64,000 bases of DNA from Sphingomonas sp. KR3-1 (GTDB lineage: Bacteria > Pseudomonadota > Alphaproteobacteria > Sphingomonadales > Sphingomonadaceae): assembly GCF_040049295.1 (NCBI RefSeq), contig NZ_JBDZDQ010000002.1, positions 62,001 through 126,000 of the forward strand, given 5' to 3'. The notes under the pieces were generated by a model. That model saw only the letters and a program-made list of their open reading frames with translations, had not been told where the DNA came from and ran no database searches. Positions 57,001 to 64,000 of the stretch are shown one piece after another. Position 1 is the stretch's first letter; the number at the start of each line of letters is the position of its first letter. The position numbers and the translations under genes are program-made.

Positions 57001-59078
57001 CGGCGGCGCGCCTTTTTCGGGCTCGCGACGAAGCGGATCGCCTCGCCGCCGCCCGGCGCAAGCGCGATCGTCAGCGTGTCGCCCTTCTTCACCTGGCGCG
57101 TCTCCATCGTGATCGATTGGCGGGCGTCGGTGCGATAGTCGGCGCCGGGGCCGTCGCGATAGATCTCGGCGGTGTAGCTGCGCCCGGCGTCGAGGAAGTC
57201 GAGCGTGACGACCGAGCTGCGCGCCTGCTCGTCGCCGACCGCGCCGAGATACCAGTCGTCGCTGCCCCTGGCCTTGCGCGCGAAGGTCGCATAGTCGCCG
57301 ACCTCGCCGTTCAGCACGCGGGTGTCGCTCCAGTCGGTCGGCACGTCGCGGATGAACTTCATCTCGCCGGGGTACTTGGCGTAGTTCTCGGGCGTGTCGG
57401 CGGCCATCACCACCGGCGAATAGAGCACGACGTAGAGCGCGAGCTGCTTGGCGACGGTCGACTGGATGTCCGAATTGTCCGAGCCCTTGAGGCTGAGCAC
57501 GCCGGGGGTGAAGTCCATCGGCCCGCCGAGGAACTGGGTGAAGACCATGTTCGCCTCATGCTCGGGCGGATTCTTGCCACCCCAGGCGTTGTATTCCATG
57601 CCCCGGCCGCCCTCGCGCGCCACCCAGTTCGGCCAGGTGCGGCGCAGGCCGGTGTCCTTCACCGGCTCATGGCTGTCGATCGAGACGTGATAGTTGGCGG
57701 CGGTGGTGACGACGCGGAGGTGGTGGTTCACCATCCACTGGCCCTCATGCCATTCGCGGTGCTGCGAGCCGTCCGGATCGACGCGCTCGATCTGGCCGGC
57801 GTCCGTCACATAGCCGGTCTTGACCACCGGGATGCCGTGGTCACGGGCATAGCCGAAAGCGCGGTCGAGCTGGCTGTCGTAATGGCTGGCCGAGCCGCCG
57901 GTCTCGTTATGGCCGATCAGATAGACGCCCTTGGCCTTCGCATAGCGCGCCAGCTCGGCGGCATCGAAATCCTCGGTCGGCTGGTCGAAGTTCATCGCGT
58001 TGCCGTTGCCGAACCAGTTGCCGTCCCAGCCGACATTCCAGCCCTCGACCAGGACGCCGGGGATGTGGTTGGCGGCGGCGAAGTCGATATAGGCCTTCAC
58101 ATGCGCGGTGGTGGCGCCGTGCTTGGGCCCGCGCGACCAGGTCCATTCGCCCTTGATCATGTTCCACCACACGCCGACGAACTTGCCCGGCTTGATCCAG
58201 GAGACGTCCCCAAGCTTGTTCGGCTCGTTGAGGTTCAGCGTCATCCGGCTCGCGGCGTAGAGCCCGGCCGCGTCGTCGGCGATCGCGATCGTGCGCCACG
58301 GCGTCGAGAAGCCGGCATCGCGCGAGACCTTGGGGGCGCCGGCACCGGGGGTGAGCGAGGCCTTGAAGGTGTTCCCCTCGGCCCGCTGCAGGTTCATCGC
58401 GGCATAATCGACCAGCGCCGCCTCGTGCAGCGCGACATGCGTGCCGTCGGCGAGCTTGACCGTCATCACCGTCTGCGCGGTGCCGACCGCGTCGAGCGCG
58501 GTCTTGTTGTAGAGATATTCCTCGCGGTTCCACAGATAGGCGGGCTTCCACCAGGCGGTGCCTGGCTCCGCGAAGGCGAACTCGGTCAGCTCGTCGGCGA
58601 TGTTGGCGTGATGCAGGTTGGGCTGGTCGGGCAGCGTGTAGCGGAAGCCTACGCCATCGTCGAAGATGCGGAAAGTGACGTCCATCTCGCGCTTGAGATC
58701 GGCCTTTTCCCGAAGACGAACCGTCATCTCGGTGTGGTTGTCGCGGACCGTGGTCCATTCGCCAAAGGGCTGGGTCCAGCTCGTGTCGGACTTGTCGCGC
58801 TTGATCTCGACCAGGCTCATGCCGCGATCGAGCTTGGGCGCGTCGGTGAACAGGAAGCCCAGGCGGCTGTCGCTCAGCAGCGGCTTGCCGGCGCGCTGGA
58901 CGGCATAGCTCGCGCGGCCCTCGCTATCGAGGCTGATCGTCACGCTGAGCTTGCCGTCGGGCGAGGCGGCGCGGGCGACGACATTGCCATCCTGCTTCTG
59001 CGACAGATCGTCCTGGGCGAGCGCGGGGGCGGAGAAGGTGAAGGCAGCGAATGCCAGCGCGATGGGGGCGAGCTTCAT
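56997..59078 (-). CDS. GH97 alpha-glucosidase (SusB-like)
   Basis: A 693-residue exported protein, signal peptide MKLAPIALAFAAFTFSAPALAQ. GH97 landmarks: WWKPAYLWNREEYLYN, GVLVEGWNVGWDGNW, SIDSHEPVKDTGLRRTWPN and NPPEHEANMVFTQFLGGPMDFTPG. The Glu in HEP and in PPEHE are those of the inverting SusB-type members, which release glucose from maltodextrins; retaining members differ at the HEP position. Calcium site residues are likely among these. It lies downstream of the GH13 glucosidase by 9 bases. Confidence 0.94.
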   Translation of the reverse strand: MKLAPIALAFAAFTFSAPALAQDDLSQKQDGNVVARAASPDGKLSVTISLDSEGRASYAVQRAGKPLLSDSRLGFLFTDAPKLDRGMSLVEIKRDKSDTSWTQPFGEWTTVRDNHTEMTVRLREKADLKREMDVTFRIFDDGVGFRYTLPDQPNLHHANIADELTEFAFAEPGTAWWKPAYLWNREEYLYNKTALDAVGTAQTVMTVKLADGTHVALHEAALVDYAAMNLQRAEGNTFKASLTPGAGAPKVSRDAGFSTPWRTIAIADDAAGLYAASRMTLNLNEPNKLGDVSWIKPGKFVGVWWNMIKGEWTWSRGPKHGATTAHVKAYIDFAAANHIPGVLVEGWNVGWDGNWFGNGNAMNFDQPTEDFDAAELARYAKAKGVYLIGHNETGGSASHYDSQLDRAFGYARDHGIPVVKTGYVTDAGQIERVDPDGSQHREWHEGQWMVNHHLRVVTTAANYHVSIDSHEPVKDTGLRRTWPNWVAREGGRGMEYNAWGGKNPPEHEANMVFTQFLGGPMDFTPGVLSLKGSDNSDIQSTVAKQLALYVVLYSPVVMAADTPENYAKYPGEMKFIRDVPTDWSDTRVLNGEVGDYATFARKARGSDDWYLGAVGDEQARSSVVTLDFLDAGRSYTAEIYRDGPGADYRTDARQSITMETRQVKKGDTLTIALAPGGGEAIRFVASPKKARRR

Positions 59079-59087
59079 GGGTTCTCC

Positions 59088-60707
59088 TCAGGCTTCGAAA
59101 CGGGCGATCAGCCCGGAATGGGGGACAAAGGCCCAGGCGTCCACCATGCCGGTGGCGAGCAGGCTGTGCCATCGTGCCGGGTCGGCGGGTGCCCAATGCT
59201 GCGCAGCATCGCCCAGGTTGAAGACGCAGAGCAAGCGCTCGCCCTCGGCCGCGCGCTCGAAAGCGATCAGCTCGCCCGGCGCATCGATGAACGCGATGTC
59301 GCCAGTGCGTAGCGCGGGCGAGGCGTTTCGGAAGGCGAGCACCTGGCGGGTCCAAGCGAGGTGCGAGGCCGGATCGGCATCCTGGACGTCGATCGCGAGC
59401 CTGTCGTGGTTGGGGCCGAGCGGCAGCCAGGGCTTGCCGCTGGTGAAGCCGAGTTGCGGCGCCCCGGCTTCCCACGGCATCGGCGTCCGCGCGCCGTCGC
59501 GCGACAGCGTGCGCGGCCAGTTGGCGATCGCCTCGGGATCCTGCAGCGCCTCGAACGGGATCTCGACCTGGTCAAGCCCCAGCTCCTCTCCATAGTACAG
59601 GAAGATGTTGCCGCGCAGTGCGGCGAGCAACAGCATCTTCATGCGGGCGAACGCGTCGGCCTGCGCGGGCGCCGCCCAGCGCGAGACGGCACGGGGCGCG
59701 TCGTGGTTCTCGAATGCCCAGCTCGGCCAGCTGCCGCCCGCGGGCCAGTTCTGCAGCGCCGCGCGCACCGCCGCCGCGGTCAGCTTCGGCGCGTAGAGGA
59801 AGTCGAAGCCATAGGCGGTGTTGAGCCGGTTGTCGCCGGCGGTGAACAGCTTCATCTCGCGGTCCGCATCCGCCCCGCCGACCTCCGCGACGGTGAAGCG
59901 ATCGGGATAGGCATCGAACACGCCCCGCAGCCGCTCGAGAAAGCCGGGGATGTCGGCATGGCTCTGGTTGTAGATGTGCTGCTGGAAGTCGAACGGGCGG
60001 GTGCGCGGCTTGCCGTCGTCAGGCGCCGGCGGATTGTCGCGGAATTCGGGATCGTGCATCGAGAAGTTGATCGCATCGATGCGGAAGCCGTCGACGCCGC
60101 GATCGAGCCAGAAGCGGGTGATCGCCAGCAGCTCTTCCTGCACTTCGGGCAGGTGACAGTTGAGCTGCGGTTGCTCCTTCAGGAAATTGTGCATGTAATA
60201 TTGGCCGCGCCGCGCGTCCCAGGTCCAGGCCGGGCCGCCGAAGACCGACTGCCAGTTGGTCGGCGGCGAGCCCTCGGGCTTGGCATCATGCCAGACATAC
60301 CAGTCGGCCTTGGGATTGTCGCGGCTGGCCCGGCTCTCGACGAACCATGCATGTTCGTCCGACGTGTGCGCCCAGACCTGGTCGATCAGCACGCGCAAGC
60401 CGAGCGCATGGGCGCGGGCGATGAGCGCGTCGAAATCGGCGAGTGTGCCGAAGATCGGATCGACGTTGCGATAGTCCGCCACGTCATAGCCGAAATCGGC
60501 CATCGGTGATTTGAAGAAGGGCGACAGCCAGATCGCATCGACGCCCAGGCCCGCGACATAGTCGAGCCTCGCGGTGATGCCAGGCAGGTCACCGATCCCG
60601 TCGCCGTTCGAATCGAAGAAGCTGCGCGGGTAGATCTGGTAGATCGACGCGCCCCGCCACCAGGGCTGTGCATTCTGAGGTTCCGCCTTCGCGGCAAGCT
60701 GGTTCAC
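59088..60707 (-). CDS. GH13 alpha-glucosidase
   Basis: A 539-residue GH13 enzyme of oligo-1,6-glucosidase/alpha-glucosidase type. Starts with WWRGASIYQIYPRSFFDSNGDGIGDLPGI. Conserved regions: DQVWAHTSDEH, nucleophile in GVDGFRIDAINF, acid/base Glu in VAEVGG and FENHDAPR. GTG 60707 overlaps the amylase stop (GTGA); the frame continues to 60728. No signal peptide is evident, so it probably acts in the cytoplasm on imported maltodextrin. Confidence 0.93.
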   Translation of the reverse strand: MNQLAAKAEPQNAQPWWRGASIYQIYPRSFFDSNGDGIGDLPGITARLDYVAGLGVDAIWLSPFFKSPMADFGYDVADYRNVDPIFGTLADFDALIARAHALGLRVLIDQVWAHTSDEHAWFVESRASRDNPKADWYVWHDAKPEGSPPTNWQSVFGGPAWTWDARRGQYYMHNFLKEQPQLNCHLPEVQEELLAITRFWLDRGVDGFRIDAINFSMHDPEFRDNPPAPDDGKPRTRPFDFQQHIYNQSHADIPGFLERLRGVFDAYPDRFTVAEVGGADADREMKLFTAGDNRLNTAYGFDFLYAPKLTAAAVRAALQNWPAGGSWPSWAFENHDAPRAVSRWAAPAQADAFARMKMLLLAALRGNIFLYYGEELGLDQVEIPFEALQDPEAIANWPRTLSRDGARTPMPWEAGAPQLGFTSGKPWLPLGPNHDRLAIDVQDADPASHLAWTRQVLAFRNASPALRTGDIAFIDAPGELIAFERAAEGERLLCVFNLGDAAQHWAPADPARWHSLLATGMVDAWAFVPHSGLIARFEA

Positions 60708-62485
60708 TGCTGGGTCTCCGCCGCGCACACCGCATAGCCGAGCGGTGGCAGGGTGATGGTCAGGGAGCCGGGGGCGCTGGCCGTGGCGGCGCAGTTTCCG
60801 GCAAGGGGATGGAAACGGATGGAGCGCGTCTCGACCTGCACCTGGCGGGTCAGCGGCTCGGTGGACGTGTTGAAGGCGAGCAGCACTTCGCCGCCGGTGA
60901 CGGGATCGAAGCGCGAGATGGCGAGCAGACCGGGCTTGTCCTCCCGGGCGCGCAGCAGCTGGCGGCCGCGGGTCAGCGCCGGCGTGGCGGTGCGCAGGCG
61001 GGCCAGCGCGGCGATCTCGCGAAAGAGCGCGCCGCTTTCCTCGAAGCGCGGGGTTGCGGTGGTTGCGGTGCTGCCGACCAGCCTGTGCGCGTTATACTGC
61101 TCGACCTTGCTGCCGAACTGGTCCTCGCGCGCATCGACATCGTTCGCGCCGCCCGAAAAGCCCTGCTCGTCGCCCGCATAGATCACTGGAACCCCGCGCA
61201 GGGTGAGCAGCAGCGCGTTGGAGAGGAGGACGCGCTGGAGCACTTCCGCCTCGCTTGCCTGGGGGAATGCCTTGCGGACGAACCAGGCAAAGCGGCCATT
61301 GTCGTGATTGCCGGTGAAGGTCGGCAGGATCGCGGCGGTGTCGGCGCCTCCGGCATAAAGCACATCGCCGTCGAACAGCGTCTCGAACACGTCGGTGCCC
61401 TTGGCCCCGGCGACGCTGTCGAGCACCGCCTGGCGGAAGGCGAAGTCGAGGACGGAGGGGAGCTTGGCGGTGATCGTGTGCGCCGCCTGGGCCGCCGGAT
61501 CGGCGACTTCGCCGAAGATGTGGAAGTGCGCGATGTTCCTCGCTTTTGCCCGTTCGAGCATTGCGGGGACGAAGGCCGCCCAGAATTCCGGGTTCACATG
61601 GCGCGCCGTGTCGATGCGGAAGCCGTCGACGCCGAAGCGATCGATCCAGCTGCCATAGATCTCGATCATCCCCGCAAGCACGCGCGGATGCTCGGTCATC
61701 AGATCGTCGAGCCCGATGAAGTCGCCCATCGTCGAACTCTCTCCCGCAAAGGTCGAGTCGCCGCGGTTATGATAATAGATCGGCTCGTTGAGCCAGACCG
61801 GATGCTTGGCCGCCCTTTCCGCATCGGGGACGAAGGGCGTGTAGGCGTAGCGCGGGTCGGTGAGGTGGGCGAAGTTCGCCGCTGTCCCGATCGCATCGCC
61901 TGCGAAGCCCGGGTTGATCGGGGCGCCGTGCACGCCGCCCCGACGCGCATATGGATAGTCGGCGCGGCTGCGATAGGAGCAGGCGCCGCATTCGCGATAC
62001 TGGATGACATCGGCCGTGTGGTTCACGACGATGTCCATGTAGAGCTTCATGCCGCGGGCATGCGCCGCGTCGACCAGCGCCTTGAAGTCCGCGTCCGTTC
62101 CCAGATGCGGATCGACATGGGTGAAATCGGTGATCCAATAGCCGTGATAGCCGGCGCTCTGCTGGCCGGCGGCGCCCTGAACGGGCTTGTTGACGAAGAT
62201 CGGCGCGACCCAGATCGCCGTGATGCCGAGCGACTGGAGATAGGAGAGCTTGCTAGCCAGGCCCTTCAGGTCCCCGCCGTGATAGTAATGCGCGTCCGAA
62301 GGATCGAAGCCGGTCTTGCTGCGGCCGCCGGTAAGGCCGCCGCGGTCGTTCGCGGAGTCGCCATTGGCGAAGCGATCGGGGAGGACGAAGTAGATCACCT
62401 CGTCCTGGGGCAGGCGGGCGCGGTAGTCCTGCGCGGCGGCTGGAGCCGAACCGAGCGCCAGGAGAAAGGCAAAAGCGTGCTTCAT
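60704..62485 (-). CDS. Exported alpha-amylase family GH13 enzyme
   Basis: A 593-residue protein with signal peptide ending APAAAQ. GH13 regions: VIYFVLPDRFANGD, MDIVVNHTADV, nucleophile in GVDGFRIDTARH, acid/base in IFGEVAD, and TGNHDNGRF. C-terminal beta domain follows. Periplasmic or secreted starch/maltodextrin hydrolase. ATG overlaps the halogenase-like stop as ATGA. Confidence 0.93.
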   Translation of the reverse strand: MKHAFAFLLALGSAPAAAQDYRARLPQDEVIYFVLPDRFANGDSANDRGGLTGGRSKTGFDPSDAHYYHGGDLKGLASKLSYLQSLGITAIWVAPIFVNKPVQGAAGQQSAGYHGYWITDFTHVDPHLGTDADFKALVDAAHARGMKLYMDIVVNHTADVIQYRECGACSYRSRADYPYARRGGVHGAPINPGFAGDAIGTAANFAHLTDPRYAYTPFVPDAERAAKHPVWLNEPIYYHNRGDSTFAGESSTMGDFIGLDDLMTEHPRVLAGMIEIYGSWIDRFGVDGFRIDTARHVNPEFWAAFVPAMLERAKARNIAHFHIFGEVADPAAQAAHTITAKLPSVLDFAFRQAVLDSVAGAKGTDVFETLFDGDVLYAGGADTAAILPTFTGNHDNGRFAWFVRKAFPQASEAEVLQRVLLSNALLLTLRGVPVIYAGDEQGFSGGANDVDAREDQFGSKVEQYNAHRLVGSTATTATPRFEESGALFREIAALARLRTATPALTRGRQLLRAREDKPGLLAISRFDPVTGGEVLLAFNTSTEPLTRQVQVETRSIRFHPLAGNCAATASAPGSLTITLPPLGYAVCAAETQQ

Positions 62486-63984
62486 GTCTTAACCCCCGCA
62501 CAATGCTGCGCCACGTACGCAGCATGATCGGGCATCTGGGCGACTTCGCGGGCGTTCAGCGCCTCGACCAGCTCGAGATATTCGGCGACCTGCTCGCGCG
62601 GCACGGCATCGGCGAGCGGATGGTGGCCTTGTGCGGCGATGCCCTGGCCGGCGAGGACCTGGAGCCAGGCGACTTCGCTGAACAGGTCCGCCTCGCCGCG
62701 GACGAGCTGGCCGGCGGCGCGCCAGAGCGCGACCTTGTGTTCGAGGCCCTCGGGCAACGGGACTTCGCGGCGCTCGCGCCAGAAGGGTTCGTCGCGGTCG
62801 TTCGCCCAATAATGCAGTACTAGGAAGTCGCGGACGCGGTCATATTCGAGATGCGTCTGGCGGTCATATTCGTCGCGCTGGACCTGACTGACCCCCGCGC
62901 CGGGGAGCAGCTTGAGGATCCGCTCGATGCCCGACTGGATCATATGGATACTGGTCGATTCGAGCGGCTCGAGGAAGCCGCTCGCCAGGCCGAGCGCGAT
63001 GACGTTGTGCTTCCAGAAGCCCTGCCGCTTGCCGGCGGTGAAGCGCAGCCGACGGGGATCACCGAGCGCGGGTTCGTCGAGCCCGGCGAGCAGACGGGCG
63101 GCGGCTTCGTCGTCGGAGAGATGCGCGCTGGAATAGACCAGGCCGTTGCCGGTGCGGTGCTGCAGCGGGATGCGCCATTGCCAGCCAGCGCCATGCGCGG
63201 TGGCGCGGGTATAGGGCGTGAAGTCGCGGGCACGCGCGCTCGGCACGGCCATGGCGCGGTCGCAGGGGAGGAGGGCGCTCCAATCCTCGTAGCCGGCGCC
63301 CAGCGCCTCGCCGATCAGCAGCGCGCGGAAGCCGGTGCAGTCGATGAACAGGTCGCCTGCGACTTCGCGCGCGCCGTCAAGCCGGAGAGCAGTGACGTCG
63401 CCGCTCTCGCCATCGCGTTCGATCGAAGCAATGCGCCCCTCGATCCGCTCGACGCCGCCGCTCTCCGCCAGCTCGCGCAGGAACTTCGCATAGAGCCCGG
63501 CGTCGAAATGGAAGGCATAGGGCATTTCGGGCAGCATCCGCGCCGTCCGTGCCGGGCCGCGCTGCATGCGGTTGGCCAGCGCCGCGGCATTGTTGAGCGA
63601 ATAGCCGGCGAGCGGCCTGGACAGGCCCTCGGTGAGCCCGCGCAGCCAGATATGGTGGAAGGCGAGCAGCCCATTGTCGCGGCCGACATCGCCGAACGCG
63701 TGCATGTAGCGCCCGCTTTTGGTCCAGCCGACGAACTCGATAGCGAGTTTGAACGAAGCCTGGGTAGCGGCGATGAACTGGTTCTCGTCGATGCCGAGGC
63801 TGGCGTTGAACAGCCGGATCTGCGGGATCGTCGCCTCGCCGACGCCGACCGTGCCGATCTCCTCGGACTCGACCAGCGTGATCCGGTAGCGGGGGCCGAG
63901 GAACCGCGCGAAGGCCGCCGCGGCCATCCAGCCCGCGGTGCCGCCGCCCGCGATCACGATCCGGATCGGCTGCTCACTCTGCAC
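62482..63984 (-). CDS. Tryptophan-halogenase-like flavoprotein (locus 2)
   Basis: A 500-residue paralogue of the protein at 32688. FAD site AGGGTAGW, EEIGTVGVGEATIPQI, Lys in ASFKLAIEFVGW, WQWRIPLQHRTGN and EPLESTSIH are all present. GTG start at 63984 follows GAGAGG. It leads the coupled starch operon in the window; a TonB receptor would be expected just to the right. Like other carbohydrate-linked members its halogenation substrate is unknown. Confidence 0.9.
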   Translation of the reverse strand: MQSEQPIRIVIAGGGTAGWMAAAAFARFLGPRYRITLVESEEIGTVGVGEATIPQIRLFNASLGIDENQFIAATQASFKLAIEFVGWTKSGRYMHAFGDVGRDNGLLAFHHIWLRGLTEGLSRPLAGYSLNNAAALANRMQRGPARTARMLPEMPYAFHFDAGLYAKFLRELAESGGVERIEGRIASIERDGESGDVTALRLDGAREVAGDLFIDCTGFRALLIGEALGAGYEDWSALLPCDRAMAVPSARARDFTPYTRATAHGAGWQWRIPLQHRTGNGLVYSSAHLSDDEAAARLLAGLDEPALGDPRRLRFTAGKRQGFWKHNVIALGLASGFLEPLESTSIHMIQSGIERILKLLPGAGVSQVQRDEYDRQTHLEYDRVRDFLVLHYWANDRDEPFWRERREVPLPEGLEHKVALWRAAGQLVRGEADLFSEVAWLQVLAGQGIAAQGHHPLADAVPREQVAEYLELVEALNAREVAQMPDHAAYVAQHCAGVKT

Positions 63985-64000
63985 GTCGGCCTCTCGACAA

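Overview
The window looks like a chromosomal segment of a Sphingomonas-type alphaproteobacterium (Sphingomonadaceae). The evidence is high G+C throughout, many TonB-dependent receptors, tryptophan-halogenase-like genes placed inside sugar-utilisation loci, paired DUF5985 proteins, LacI/TetR-controlled catabolic operons and almost universal stop/start overlaps. I saw no rRNA, tRNA, CRISPR array, insertion sequence or integrase.

Left third (1-17767, all minus strand): one long, tightly coupled operon for an extracellular contractile injection system (eCIS, a phage-tail-like particle). In transcription order it encodes a small unknown protein, sheath, inner tube, a double-CxxC baseplate-type protein, a Pro/Ala-rich protein, a DUF4255 protein, an AAA+ ATPase, an 84-aa protein, two tandem DUF4157 proteins (best cargo candidates), a DUF6714-like protein, a CIS-tube-domain protein, a LysM protein, a gp27-like hub, a gp5-like OB spike base, a PAAR-like tip, gp25, and a large baseplate J/TIGR02243-type protein that runs off the left edge. 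Nearly every junction is a 4-base ATGA or TTGA overlap. Remaining baseplate, fibre, tape-measure and terminator-cap genes would lie outside the window.

Middle (18.2-32.6 kb): a small plus-strand operon (exported alpha/beta hydrolase, cupin, isochorismatase-like hydrolase) converges on a two-component pair (beta-propeller/Y_Y_Y sensor kinase and NarL-type regulator). Next come two DUF5985 membrane proteins and a winged-helix-like protein, divergent from a striking 1790-aa cytoplasmic hybrid kinase carrying nine near-identical 92-residue HAMP units. That kinase is translationally coupled to a REC-PAS-HisKA-REC hybrid kinase.

Right half (32.7-64 kb): two glucan-type utilisation loci flank a lipid/acid catabolic locus. 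Locus 1 (32.7-48.0 kb) has a flavin halogenase-like protein with DUF6445, an exported alpha/alpha-barrel glycosidase-like protein, a TonB receptor, an exported GH3 enzyme, an MFS permease, a GH65 phosphorylase coupled to beta-phosphoglucomutase, and a LacI regulator. Two matching LacI-type operator candidates precede the TonB receptor and GH65. The acid locus (48.2-55.5 kb) has a TonB receptor behind a perfect 11-bp inverted repeat, a TetR regulator, an acyl-CoA ligase, an SDR and an acyl-CoA dehydrogenase. Locus 2 (55.5-64 kb, minus) is a coupled starch/maltodextrin operon: a second halogenase-like protein, periplasmic alpha-amylase, GH13 alpha-glucosidase, GH97 alpha-glucosidase and an MFS sugar transporter.

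Functions are read from motifs and family knowledge only; no database search was run.
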